In this document: positions 1 to 7,345 of the stretch, in pieces
Layout: every line of letters starts with the position of its first letter
Position numbering within the stretch: the first letter of the stretch is position 1
Origin: Deltaproteobacteria bacterium
Lineage (GTDB): Bacteria; Desulfobacterota; Binatia; UBA9968
Direction: 5' to 3'
Assembly (NCBI GenBank): GCA_023250495.1
Contig: JAHFAP010000057.1
Location: 1-14,098, forward strand
Length of the DNA stretch: 14,098 nucleotides
The notes under the pieces: model-generated
The model's database searches: none
What the model was told of the DNA's origin: nothing
The model's input: the letters and a program-made list of their open reading frames with translations, nothing else
Made by a program: the position numbers and the translations under genes

Positions 1-1
1 G

Positions 2-97
2 CTCGAGCTGCTGCGCATCGAGCTGCGCGCCATCATGCAGCAGCTCGGCGCGCCGTCAATCAAGCATCTCACGCCGGCCATGGTGCGGCGGGCCTGA
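2..97 (+). CDS. C-terminal end of an FMN-dependent alpha-hydroxy-acid oxidase/dehydrogenase-like protein (partial)
   Basis: An open frame enters from the left edge and stops at TGA 95-97, giving 31 residues that include ELLRIELRAIMQQLGAPSI. The pattern of a leucine-rich helix with (I/L)LRxEL, then xxMxxLGxxSIxxL, resembles the last helix of the FMN-dependent alpha-hydroxy-acid dehydrogenase family (glycolate oxidase, lactate dehydrogenase LldD). Those enzymes oxidise 2-hydroxy acids to 2-oxo acids. The FMN and substrate residues lie outside the window, so the assignment rests only on this tail. The next gene begins about 214 bases later behind its own ribosome binding site, so the two need not be co-transcribed. 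Confidence 0.5.
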   Translation, partial: LELLRIELRAIMQQLGAPSIKHLTPAMVRRA

Positions 98-102
98 GAA
101 GG

Positions 103-120
103 CTGGGGGTCTTCCTCCAG
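103..120 (+). terminator. Weak hairpin just after the left-edge gene
   Basis: CTGGGGG (103-109) can pair with CCTCCAG (114-120) around a TCTT loop, with one G-T wobble. It starts six bases after the stop codon of the upstream gene. There is no run of T after it, so it is at best a weak terminator or an mRNA 3' end stabiliser. Confidence 0.25.
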
Positions 121-227
121 AGGCGATGTGGAGTCAGACTTCTACGACTCAACAATTCTGCGAGAAACTTGACTACCAGCGTGGCTCTCTAATAGCTTTC
201 GCTCATAGCTGGGATTTTCAGAGTGGC

Positions 228-257
228 TTGACAGCGAACTCCGTTTCCAGCTAGTTC
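228..257 (+). promoter_or_regulatory. Possible sigma70-type promoter upstream of the haem/propeller gene
   Basis: A perfect TTGACA (228-233) is followed after 18 bases by TAGTTC (252-257), a poor -10 match. It lies about 55 bases before the start codon at 312. Only the -35 is convincing. A second candidate, TTGACT (169-174) with TAATAG (190-195), has too short a spacer. The bases in between (262-287) contain a short CACGAG/CACGAGC run. Confidence 0.25.
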
Positions 258-311
258 TTTCCACGAGCACGAGCCACGAACACGGCTCTTTTCACACAAG
301 AGGAGCGGGAC

Positions 312-2510
312 ATGAGGACGAGAAGAGTGTTGTACTTAGGCGTCGTGGGAGTTGGCATCGCCGCGCTTTTGGCGATTTCGACGGACCGGCTGGGCGGGCA
401 GCAAAGCGCAGAAGTCCGCATCGACGCCGACGACATCGGCGGCGTGGTCACCAGCGCGAACGGGCCGGAAGCCGGCGTCTGGGTGATCGCAGAAACCACC
501 GACCTTCCCACCAAATTCGCCAAGATCGTGGTCACCGACGGTCAAGGGCGTTACCTGCTCCCCGATCTGCCGAAAGCCAATTACAACATCTGGGTGCGCG
601 GCTACGGGTTGGTCGATTCGCCGAAGGTCAAAGCCGCGCCCGGCAAGATCCTCAATCTGAAAGCGGTGGTGGCGCCGAATGCGGCCGCGGCGGCGGAATA
701 CTATCCGGCAATCTACTGGTTGTCCATGCTCAAGATTCCGGAAAAGAGCGAGTTCCCCGGCACGGGACCAAAAGGTAACGGCATGCCGGAGAAGCTGAAA
801 AGCCAGGGCCAGTGGTTGGCCGGCATCAAAACCCTCGGCTGCATGTCTTGCCATCAACTGGGCAACAAGGCGACGCGGACGATTCCGAAGGAGTTGGGCG
901 ATTTCAAAACCTCGCTGGAGGCGTGGCAGCGGCGTGTTCTGTCCGGACAAGCCAGCGAAATCATGATGCGCAACTTGAATGATCTCGAGCCTCACCGAGC
1001 CTTGGCGTTCTTCGCCGATTGGACCGATCGGATCGCCGCCGGGGAACTGCCCGCGTCGAAGCCGTCGCGGCCGCAGGGTGTGGAGCGAAACGTCGTCATC
1101 ACGCTTTGGGACTGGGCGACGCCCAAGGCGTATTTGCACGACGAGATCGCCACCGACAAGCGCAATCCCACGGTCAACGCCAACGGCTTGATCTATGGCG
1201 CTCCCGAGGACAGCACGGATTTCGTGCCGATCCTGGACCCGGTGCGTCACAAGGCGAGCGAAGTGAAAGTTCCGGTCCGCGATCCGAACACTCCCGACAC
1301 CATGTTCATCGCCATGTCGGACACGCTGATGCTGGCGCCTTCGCCCTACTGGGGAGCGGAACGCGTTTGGAAAAGTCAGGCCAGCGTTCACAACCCGATG
1401 TTCGATGAAAAGGGGCGGGTCTGGCTCACGACTAGAATTCGTCCGCCGGGCAATCCGGCCTTCTGCAAGAAAGGCTCGGACCATCCATCGGCGAAGCTGT
1501 TCCCGCTCGAAAGGGCCGGGCGCCATGTCGCCATGTACGATCCGAAAACCAAGAAGTTCACGCTCATCGACACCTGCTTCAGCACGCACCATTTGGTTTT
1601 TGCCGAGGATGCCAACAATACGCTGTGGCTCAGCAGCGGCGGCGCGGCTAGCGGGGTCTTAGGCTGGCTGAACACGAAGATGTTTCTGGAGACCGGCGAC
1701 GAGCGGAAGGCACAGGGTTGGACGGCGCTCGTCCTCGACACCAACGGCAACGGCAGGCGCGACGAGTATGTGGAGCCGAACCAGCCGGTCGATCCGACTA
1801 AAGACAAACGGATCGTCGCGGGCTTCTACGGCATCGGCGTGAGCCCGGTGGACGGTTCCATCTGGGGTTCGGTGCTGAGCTTTCCCGGCGCAGTCGTCCG
1901 GCTGAGTCCCGGCGACAACCCGCCGGCGACCGCTTTGGCGGAAATCTACGAGGCGCCGTGGAACGAACCTAGGGCGGCTGTGAATGGGTATGGGCCGCGC
2001 GGCATGGACATCGATCGCAACGGCGTCGTCTGGCTGCCGCTGGCGAGCGGCCATCTCGCCAGCTTCGACCGGCAGAAGTGCAAGGGGCCTCTCAACGGCC
2101 CGACCGCGACGGGAAAGCACTGTCCTGAAGGCTGGACGCTCTATCCATTTCCCGGACCGCAGTTTCAGAGCGTGACCGACTCGGGCAGCGCGCTCGCCAG
2201 CTATTACACCTGGGTGGATCAGCACGACACCTTCGGGTTGGGCCGGAACGTGGCGTTCGCCACGGGCAATACTACCGATTCGCTGGAGGTCCTCGTGGAC
2301 GGGAAGTTTATCACCCTTCGCGTCCCCTACCCCATGGGCTTCTCCGCCAAAGGTCTGGATGGGCGCATAGACGATCCGAATGGAGGCTGGAAGGGCAAGG
2401 GAGTGTGGTCGGCCTACGCCGGAAGAGCGACCGCTCACATCGAAGGCGGCAAAGGAACGAAGCCCAAGGTCGTGAAGTTCCAGCTTCGCCCCGATCCGCT
2501 GGCGAAGTGA
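312..2510 (+). CDS. Secreted protein with carboxypeptidase-regulatory-like domain, c-type haem motif and beta-propeller-like (Vgb-type) region
   Basis: The start at 312 is set by AAGAGGAG at 298-305. The 732-residue product opens with RR and a hydrophobic segment (about 7-23), a signal peptide or membrane anchor, so it should act in the periplasm or be membrane-tethered. Residues about 42-120 look like a carboxypeptidase-regulatory-like beta-sandwich (AGVWVIAET, then VTDGQGRYLLPDLP). C177-M-S-C180-H181 is a single c-type haem site; M218/M219 are candidate axial ligands. From about residue 255 onward come repeated D-x-x-G-x-(V/L)-W-(L/G) strands (FDEKGRVWLTT, DANNTLWLSSGG, SPVDGSIWGSV, DIDRNGVVWLPL), as in Vgb/NHL-type propellers. 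The substrate is unknown. The haem suggests electron transfer or redox sensing rather than peptidase activity, since no carboxypeptidase catalytic domain is present. The last 48 bases recur as a relic at 10680-10727. Confidence 0.8.
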   Translation: MRTRRVLYLGVVGVGIAALLAISTDRLGGQQSAEVRIDADDIGGVVTSANGPEAGVWVIAETTDLPTKFAKIVVTDGQGRYLLPDLPKANYNIWVRGYGLVDSPKVKAAPGKILNLKAVVAPNAAAAAEYYPAIYWLSMLKIPEKSEFPGTGPKGNGMPEKLKSQGQWLAGIKTLGCMSCHQLGNKATRTIPKELGDFKTSLEAWQRRVLSGQASEIMMRNLNDLEPHRALAFFADWTDRIAAGELPASKPSRPQGVERNVVITLWDWATPKAYLHDEIATDKRNPTVNANGLIYGAPEDSTDFVPILDPVRHKASEVKVPVRDPNTPDTMFIAMSDTLMLAPSPYWGAERVWKSQASVHNPMFDEKGRVWLTTRIRPPGNPAFCKKGSDHPSAKLFPLERAGRHVAMYDPKTKKFTLIDTCFSTHHLVFAEDANNTLWLSSGGAASGVLGWLNTKMFLETGDERKAQGWTALVLDTNGNGRRDEYVEPNQPVDPTKDKRIVAGFYGIGVSPVDGSIWGSVLSFPGAVVRLSPGDNPPATALAEIYEAPWNEPRAAVNGYGPRGMDIDRNGVVWLPLASGHLASFDRQKCKGPLNGPTATGKHCPEGWTLYPFPGPQFQSVTDSGSALASYYTWVDQHDTFGLGRNVAFATGNTTDSLEVLVDGKFITLRVPYPMGFSAKGLDGRIDDPNGGWKGKGVWSAYAGRATAHIEGGKGTKPKVVKFQLRPDPLAK

Positions 2511-2536
2511 AGGGATCACGATCTACGAACACGTTT

Positions 2537-2572
2537 CACGGTTTCCCCTCGCGCCTCATGGCTCACGCCTTT
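2537..2572 (+). repeat. Heptamer repeat array A
   Basis: Seven-base units in phase: CGCCTCA (2552-2558), TGGCTCA (2559-2565), CGCCTTT (2566-2572). They are preceded by poorer units back to about 2537. This belongs to the same family as the arrays near 3910, 6891, 10542 and 11711. It lies between the haem/propeller gene and the first binding-protein gene. Confidence 0.65.
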
Positions 2573-2704
2573 CATCGTCGGCGCGCTGTTCTGCTTGTCG
2601 TCCTTCCACGTGCTAATTCCGATGATAGACCCCGCGATCCTTCCGCGCTTCTGCCATTAACCACTGCCAGCATTACTGGGCTACTACACTCGGCAACGTT
2701 CTCA

Positions 2705-2731
2705 TTGACAGGGAGCATCGGTGTGTACTAC
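2705..2731 (+). promoter_or_regulatory. Possible promoter of the first binding-protein gene
   Basis: TTGACA (2705-2710) is a perfect -35. TACTAC (2726-2731) is the best -10, with a short 15-base spacer. The start codon is at 2766. It is supported only by consensus matching. The 255-base gap from 2511 otherwise holds heptamer array A and nothing recognisable as a gene. Confidence 0.25.
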
Positions 2732-2765
2732 ACCGGCAGCCGTCGGGAACAAAGGAGGATTTGAG

Positions 2766-3812
2766 ATGAAAGGCTCCTGTGACTGCTTGTCGTTTCATTC
2801 GCGCGCAGTGCGCGATATAAAGATCACCCTTGCCGCGCTTGCGCTGCTCATATTTTCCTCCCCGTCATTGATAGGCGCGCAAGCGCTGAAAAAAGTGCCC
2901 CTGCCCTTCTCGCCGATTGGCTTGAGCAGCTTACCGTTGTTCGTGGCGAAGGAAGCCAGGTTGTATGAAAGGAACGGTATCGATGTCGACGTCATTTTTG
3001 TCGGCGCCTCCTCGGTTCTTTTCCAATCGATGCTCTCCGGCGCCGCGGACCTGGCGGGCTCGGGCGGGCCGGCGATCATCTCAAATGTGTTGCAAGGCGG
3101 CGACATCATTCAAGTCGCGGCGACGCTGCCTCGCTTCACGCAATCCATAATGGTGAAACCCGAGATAAAAAAGCCGCAGGATCTCGCCGGTAAGAAAATC
3201 GGCGTGAGCCGTCTGGGCACGGTGACTCATTTCGCTTTGCAAACGGCGCTCGACGCTTATGGAGTGAAAGGGGTCACCATCTTGCAAATGGGCGGTCAAC
3301 CGGAGGAAGCATCTGGGCTGGTTCGAGGCGTCATCGATGGAGCCGTGGTCTCACCGCCGTACAATTTTCAATTGAGGCGCCAGGGATTCAACGAAGTCGT
3401 GTCGCCAAACGATTTGCAGAAGTTCGGCGCTGACTTTATCACCAACGGGATCGCCGCACGCAGGGCGGCCGTGGAAAAGGATCGCGACCCGTTGATCCGT
3501 CTGATCAAGAGCGTGGCCGAGGCAACGAAGGTGATCCTCACCGACAGAGAATTTACCAAAAAAGTGATGAACAAATGGATGCCCATGAAAGACCAGGATC
3601 TCGTGGAGCGGATTGTCAGTTTTGCCGGTGAAAGCTTCGCGAAAGAGCCGTTCGTTCCTGAAGGCGCGATTCGAGCCATCGTAAAAGAAATGGCCCAGGC
3701 TAATCTAATCGATGCGAAAGCCGCCGCCAACACGCCAATGACAGCTTATTATGACAACCGTTACGTCGATGAATTGAAGCGGTCAGGGTTCTTCAATCAG
3801 CTTTGGAAGTAA
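2766..3812 (+). CDS. NMT1/SsuA-type periplasmic solute-binding protein (1)
   Basis: The ATG at 2766 is chosen over an in-frame GTG at 2721 because AAAGGAGG (2751-2758) sits seven bases before it. The 348-residue product has a basic N-terminus and a hydrophobic core at about 19-35, ending near A38-A40, so it is exported. Family hallmarks: SSLPLFVAKEARLYERNGIDVDV-type opening (about 53-76), the SGAADLAGSGGPA ligand-contact region (91-103), the hinge-strand motif DLAGKKIGVSRLGT (139-152), and the ending YVDELKRSGFFNQLWK. NMT1/SsuA/TauA-like proteins bind small organic solutes (sulfonates, nitrate, pyrimidine precursors and others) and deliver them to an ABC transporter. The ligand cannot be read from sequence. 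No permease or ATPase gene is nearby. Confidence 0.88.
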   Translation: MKGSCDCLSFHSRAVRDIKITLAALALLIFSSPSLIGAQALKKVPLPFSPIGLSSLPLFVAKEARLYERNGIDVDVIFVGASSVLFQSMLSGAADLAGSGGPAIISNVLQGGDIIQVAATLPRFTQSIMVKPEIKKPQDLAGKKIGVSRLGTVTHFALQTALDAYGVKGVTILQMGGQPEEASGLVRGVIDGAVVSPPYNFQLRRQGFNEVVSPNDLQKFGADFITNGIAARRAAVEKDRDPLIRLIKSVAEATKVILTDREFTKKVMNKWMPMKDQDLVERIVSFAGESFAKEPFVPEGAIRAIVKEMAQANLIDAKAAANTPMTAYYDNRYVDELKRSGFFNQLWK

Positions 3813-3826
3813 TTGAGGGGGGAGCG

Positions 3827-3862
3827 ATGCGGGCGGCGATTAGTACAGGATTGTTGTCGTGA
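3827..3862 (+). other. Eleven-codon ORF with strong Shine-Dalgarno, overlapping the next start
   Basis: The ATG at 3827 lies behind a G-rich ribosome site (GAGGGGGGAG, 3815-3824) and reads MRAAISTGLLS before TGA at 3860-3862. That TGA overlaps the GTG start of the next gene (3859-3861) in a GTGA arrangement typical of translational coupling. It is either a leader peptide or the original signal-peptide start, now frameshifted away from the body. Confidence 0.4.
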
Positions 3863-4908
3863 CTTTTATTTCATCCCTCATACTCTCGTTCTTATCCTTT
3901 CACCCCCTCCGCCTCACGGCTCACGTCTCCCGTCTCACCATCGTCGCGCTGCTCTGCGTAAACTTCATCGAGGCCGGCCACGCCGCGGAGATGATCACGC
4001 TGCGCTACGGGCAAAATGCGGCCTCGACCGGCAGCTTGTCGTCCCTCCCCCTGACCGTCGCCGAGCGCAAGGGATTCTTCGTCCGCGAAGGGATCAATCT
4101 CCTGGTCGTTCCCATTCCCGGCGGCACGGACAGGATCGTCGCGGCGCTGGACAAGGGTGAGATCGACGCCGGCAAGAACGCCACTCCCTATATGATCCAG
4201 GCGGCGCTCAAGGGCTCCGACGCCGTGGCGATCGTCGCCCAGACCACCAATCCCGTCTACAGCCTGATCGTAAGAGCCGAGATCAAGAGCTTCGCCGACC
4301 TCAAGGGTAAGGTGCTGGGTTTGTCGACCCCCGGCGATACGATCACACTGGCGACGGTCAGACTGCTCGCCATGAAGGGCGTCAAAGCTGCGGATTACCG
4401 CGCCAAGTCCGTCGTCGGCACGGGAGCGCGCTTCGACTGCCTGAAATCCGGCGAGTGCGCCGCGGTGCCGATGGGGCAGCCGGAAGATCTGGGCGCGATC
4501 AAACAGGGCTTTCCAAGACTGGCTTTCACCTATGAGGCGGGAGCGGACCTTATATTCAACGTCGACATGACGCGGCGTGCCTGGGGAGAGAAGAACCAAG
4601 ACACGCTGGTGCGGTTCGCGCGCGCCTTCGCCGCCTCCTACGAGTTCATCAACGACCCCAAGAATCGCGGCGAGGTCACAAACACGATCATAGAATCGCT
4701 GAAAGTTTCCGAAGAGATCGCGCGGCAGATATTCGCGCCTTACCTGGAGCCTGACAAAAACGTCCTGCCCAGGAGGGGCGAATTGAGCCTAAAAGCGTTC
4801 AATCAGGTGCTTCAGCTGATGGGCGAAGTAGGTGTCATCCCGACGCCGGTCCCGGCCGCGGAGCGCTTCATCGACCTCAGATACCTGAAGGCCGCCGGGA
4901 TTCAATAG
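3859..4908 (+). CDS. NMT1/SsuA-type periplasmic solute-binding protein (2), with unusual 5' end
   Basis: 349 residues from GTG 3859, the first standard start after an in-frame TAG at 3841. The N-terminus is odd: residues about 15-27 (HPLRLTAHVSRLT) are encoded by heptamer array B. A signal-like core follows (LTIVALLCVNFIEAGHA, about 26-42), with the mature protein probably starting at AEMITLRYG. The body is typical: SSLPLTVAERKGFFVREGINL, then SFADLKGKVLGLSTPGDT at the hinge, and YEFINDPKN in the C-lobe helix. DCLKSGEC could form a periplasmic disulfide. It follows gene (1) by 46 bases and is probably co-transcribed. The best Shine-Dalgarno serves the eleven-codon ORF in another frame, so translation may be coupled, or the start may be damaged. 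The last few codons and the downstream flank recur at 10590-10625. Confidence 0.82.
   Translation: MTFISSLILSFLSFHPLRLTAHVSRLTIVALLCVNFIEAGHAAEMITLRYGQNAASTGSLSSLPLTVAERKGFFVREGINLLVVPIPGGTDRIVAALDKGEIDAGKNATPYMIQAALKGSDAVAIVAQTTNPVYSLIVRAEIKSFADLKGKVLGLSTPGDTITLATVRLLAMKGVKAADYRAKSVVGTGARFDCLKSGECAAVPMGQPEDLGAIKQGFPRLAFTYEAGADLIFNVDMTRRAWGEKNQDTLVRFARAFAASYEFINDPKNRGEVTNTIIESLKVSEEIARQIFAPYLEPDKNVLPRRGELSLKAFNQVLQLMGEVGVIPTPVPAAERFIDLRYLKAAGIQ
3910..3937 (+). repeat. Heptamer repeat array B, inside the coding start of binding protein (2)
   Basis: Four units in exact 7-base phase: CGCCTCA (3910), CGGCTCA (3917), CGTCTCC (3924) and CGTCTCA (3931). Unlike the other arrays it lies within an open frame and is translated as part of the signal-peptide region. 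Confidence 0.7.
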
Positions 4909-4981
4909 TTCCATCGTCGCGGCGACCGCCGGCCGACGACAGTTATGAGGGTCAGATCTTGGCAGGCTGTTGAAAATGACT

Positions 4982-5118
4982 CCGTTCATCTGGTTCGATA
5001 AACTCACCACAGGCTTCGACAAGCCTGTCCTGAGCAAAGTCGAAGGACTCAGGACGAACGGTAGAGGGGTCAAAAATGTTGACGAAACTACGTGCATGGT
5101 GAGCTTGTCGAACCATGC
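4982..5118. repeat. REP-like intergenic repeat with three perfect hairpins
   Basis: Stems seen: AGGCTT/AAGCCT (5011-5016 with 5021-5026, CGAC loop), GTCCTGAG/CTCAGGAC (5027-5034 with 5048-5055), and GCATGGT/ACCATGC (5094-5100 with 5112-5118). CCGTTC (4982-4987) and GAACGG (5056-5061) pair as outer ends. The decamer TTCGACAAGC (5015-5024) recurs inverted as GCTTGTCGAA (5103-5112), with a degraded copy near 4993. From memory, this TTCGACAAGC/CCTGAGC type of palindromic intergenic repeat is common in environmental genomes. Minus-strand open frames across it are repeat translation, not genes. Confidence 0.75.
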
Positions 5119-5199
5119 CAAATTGTCGAGTCATAGGTGATCCCGCGTTTTCCGCGATCGAAGGCTACGCCTAGGTAGTTTGTTCAGGAGGTATTCCTC

Positions 5200-5774
5200 A
5201 TGAAGATGCGCCTTGTCGGCAGAACGGGTTGCAACCCACGGATGTGAATTTCATCCAGACCGGCGGCCAAGCCGAGAACCTCGCGGCGTTGCTGAGCGGC
5301 GCCGTCGATGCCGCCACCATGACAGGACCGTCGGGAGGCACGAGGGCGGCGGCCCAGGGTTTCCGCTACGTCGTGTACGGGCCCGAGCTCCGTATTCCTT
5401 TTGCGGCGGCGACGCTGGTGACGCGCCGGTCCGTGATGCGCGCGCGCGGGCCGGTTATCGAGAAGTTCGTGCGCGTCATGGCGGAAGGCGTGAAGATTAT
5501 GTTCACGGATAAGGAATTGACTTACAGAGTTTTGGGAAAGCAGTTGCGAATCAGCGACCGAAAACTCCTGGACGCCGCCTACGAAGAGGAAATCAAGGTC
5601 ATGGAACCCAGGCTGGAATTTAAGACCGAAGCCTTTCAGGCTATTCTCGATGAGACTGCAAGAGTCGACGCGCGAGCAAAAAAAATCAAGCCGCAAGACT
5701 TGATCGACCGCCGCTACCTTGACGGGCTGGAGAAAAGCGGCTTCTTTGACAAACTCTGGGCGGGAAATAAATAA
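5200..5774 (+). pseudogene. Internally deleted, frameshifted NMT1/SsuA-type binding-protein gene
   Basis: A good ribosome site (AGGAGGT from 5187) and an ATG at 5200 give MKMRLVGRTGCNPRM and then a stop. In another frame, from about 5217, the middle and C-terminal lobe of a binding protein runs intact to 5774: RQNGLQPTDVNFIQTGGQ, LLSGAVDAATMTGP, then VMAEGVKIMFTDKELT, and the end YLDGLEKSGFFDKLW. Intact relatives here are about 330-350 residues; about 190 remain. The signal peptide and most of lobe I (roughly 150 codons) are missing, and the surviving 5' end is out of frame with the rest. It could only be expressed from the internal TTG at 5229, without a signal peptide. The parent was an ordinary member of this cluster, with the same C-terminal ending as binding protein (1). 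Confidence 0.75.
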
Positions 5775-5822
5775 TTAAATGTCTGACACCAGCACTTGCT
5801 TCACCGGCCATAGGAGGGTGAT

Positions 5823-6851
5823 ATGAAGCAATCGCTATTTGCTGTCATTTTGATTCTCTTTGGCGCCTCGGCTTATGCCCAAACCCCTTTCTATCAGGGG
5901 AAGACGATCAAAATTATCGTCGGCACCCCTCCGGGAAACCTCTATGACCTGTGGGCCCGCCTCGTCGTCGCCCATATGGGGAAGCACATTCCAGGAAACC
6001 CCGATTTCATCGTCCAGAATATGCCCGGCGCAGGGCATGTGGTCGCGGCCAACCATCTTTTTACCGTCGCCAAACCGGATGGTTTGACTCTGATCGGCTC
6101 CATCATCCCGTCCCTCTATCTCAACCAGCTAGTGGGAAGAAAAGAGATCCAGTTTGACTGGGCTAGATTTACTTGGATCGGCTCGCCGGCTACCGGAGAT
6201 TCCCAGATGTATATGCGCGCCGACACTCCTTACAAGACAATCGAAGATGTCCGGGCCGCCAAAGAGCCGCCTAAATGCGGCGCGACTGGGGTCACGGGTC
6301 CGGATTCTTATCTGCCCAAGCTGTTGCAGGAGATCTTGGGCGCCAGATTCAATATCGTCGCAGGCTATCCGGGAGGAACCGATATCGACCTCGCAGTCGA
6401 GCGAGGCGAGATTCACTGCCGCGCTTTTACCATCGAGGCTTTCTTTGGCCGCGAGCCTTATACCACGTGGCGCAAGAAGGGGTTTGTCCGAAACCTCTTC
6501 CAAACAGGCAACAAGCGAGATCCAAGACTGCCTGACACTCCCACCGTGGCTGAACTCATGAACCACTACAAGACGCCCGATGCCGGTCGACGTCTCGCTA
6601 GGGTGCTGCTCGCGGCCGGCGACATGGGACGACCCATGCTCGGACCTCCCGGTGTTCCGGCGGATCGGCTCAAAATTCTCCGCGAGGCTTTCGGAAAGAC
6701 GATGAACGATCCGCAGTTCCAAGAGGAAGTGAAGAAGAGAAACTACGAGTTCGATCCGGTCAGCGGTGAAGAGCTTGAGAAAATGGCCAAAGAAATCACA
6801 ACCCAGCCGCCGGAGATCGTCGCGCGCTTAACGAGCGTGTTGGGAAACTAA
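5823..6851 (+). CDS. TctC/Bug-type periplasmic solute-binding protein
   Basis: The ATG at 5823 follows AGGAGG (5812-5817) at ideal spacing. The 342-residue product has a clean signal peptide (cleavage probably after A19 in GASAYA-Q). It shows the Bug/TctC pattern: FYQGKTIKIIVGTPPGNLYDLWARL (start of lobe I), VQNMPGAGHVVAANHLF (the conserved N-x-PGAGG-like loop), PDGLTLIG, GYPGGTDIDLAVERGEIHCR (ligand loop), and a C-terminal LGPPGVPADRLKILREAFGKTM segment. Bug proteins feed tripartite tricarboxylate transporters and bind carboxylates such as citrate, glutamate or aromatic acids; the ligand here is unknown. TctA and TctB membrane partners are absent. The GTPPGN loop replaces the more usual GGxxD, and the protein is slightly longer than the usual 320-330. 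It stands 48 bases after the pseudogene. Confidence 0.85.
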   Translation: MKQSLFAVILILFGASAYAQTPFYQGKTIKIIVGTPPGNLYDLWARLVVAHMGKHIPGNPDFIVQNMPGAGHVVAANHLFTVAKPDGLTLIGSIIPSLYLNQLVGRKEIQFDWARFTWIGSPATGDSQMYMRADTPYKTIEDVRAAKEPPKCGATGVTGPDSYLPKLLQEILGARFNIVAGYPGGTDIDLAVERGEIHCRAFTIEAFFGREPYTTWRKKGFVRNLFQTGNKRDPRLPDTPTVAELMNHYKTPDAGRRLARVLLAAGDMGRPMLGPPGVPADRLKILREAFGKTMNDPQFQEEVKKRNYEFDPVSGEELEKMAKEITTQPPEIVARLTSVLGN

Positions 6852-6890
6852 GCGCGGAGAAACGGAAGGGGACAACCCACCTTTCCCTCC

Positions 6891-6925
6891 CGCCTGTTGC
6901 CTGATGGCTCACGCCTCACGCCTTC
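6891..6925 (+). repeat. Heptamer repeat array C
   Basis: Five consecutive units: CGCCTGT (6891), TGCCTGA (6898), TGGCTCA (6905), CGCCTCA (6912), CGCCTTC (6919). The array lies between the TctC-type gene and the 3' end of the PEBP relic, with its last base five before the relic's stop. Confidence 0.75.
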
Positions 6926-6930
6926 TTCGT

Positions 6931-7239
6931 TCATGGACTTCCGAAGAGACCGATCAGACCTGTCGCGCCCTTGGTGTGGCCGGTCAATTTAGCGAAGAGC
7001 TCGTCCCGAGTGAGACCCGGCGGCAGTTCTGCCGGCTCCAGATCGGTGGCGATCAGCGTGAACGTATAATGGTGCGGCGCCCCCGCAGGCGTGCAAGGTC
7101 CCATATAGGTCGCGGCTCCTTGAGTGCCCTTGCCGCCGACGTATTTAGGCGACGGCTTGCTGGTCTCGCCTTCCGCGAACCCGGTCACCGAGGCGGGAAT
7201 ACCAAAAGTCGGGCGTCCAACCAAAAGGACGTTGTGAAA
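6931..7239 (-). pseudogene. N-terminally truncated YbhB/YbcL-family (PEBP, Raf kinase inhibitor-like) gene
   Basis: Reading leftward from just after an in-frame TAA (7240-7242), the frame gives FHNVLLVGRPTFGIPASV and on to TGA at 6931-6933. The stretch GIPASVTGFAEG, YVGGKGTQGAATYMGPCTP, AGAPHHYTFTLIATDL and PPGLTRDEL is the C-terminal two-thirds of a YbhB/YbcL protein, including the GPC-P-x-G-x-x-H-x-Y ligand-site motif. Intact proteins are about 150-190 residues; about 100 remain here. The N-terminal beta strands with the D-P-D-A-P and HW motifs are gone. The only possible starts are TTG codons without a ribosome site. It opposes the flanking genes, so it was probably inserted or left behind by rearrangement. 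A short functional form cannot be excluded. Confidence 0.72.
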
Positions 7240-7268
7240 TTAGTATCACGTGCCCGGAACAAGGCACG

Positions 7269-7306
7269 AATCCTTCCTTGACGGGGTAAAAGGATTTCAC
7301 TAACGT
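7269..7306 (+). promoter_or_regulatory. Possible promoter and inverted repeat before binding protein (3)
   Basis: AATCCTT (7269-7275) pairs with AAGGATT (7290-7296). Within it, TTGACG (7278-7283) is followed after 17 bases by TAACGT (7301-7306). This gives a plausible promoter with a leader of about 33 bases to the ATG at 7346. The inverted repeat overlaps the -35 and spacer, where an operator could sit. This is consensus inspection only. Confidence 0.35.
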
Positions 7307-7345
7307 CAGGACTGTTTCTCAATCACCAAATCAGCGGAGGATACG

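Noticed and set aside
336..1592. Long minus-strand open frame opposite the haem/propeller gene
   Set aside because: It is Arg/His/Gln-rich, low in family-like motifs and without a ribosome site; it is the mirror of a high-GC coding gene.
3892..4599. Minus-strand open frame opposite binding protein (2)
   Set aside because: The plus frame has clear family motifs; the minus frame has none and reads through the heptamer array.
4789..5134. Two minus-strand open frames across the REP-like block
   Set aside because: They consist mostly of translated palindromic repeat and antisense of a gene end.
6904..7281. Plus-strand open frame over the PEBP relic
   Set aside because: The minus strand carries recognisable YbhB/YbcL motifs; the plus frame starts inside the heptamer array and shows none.
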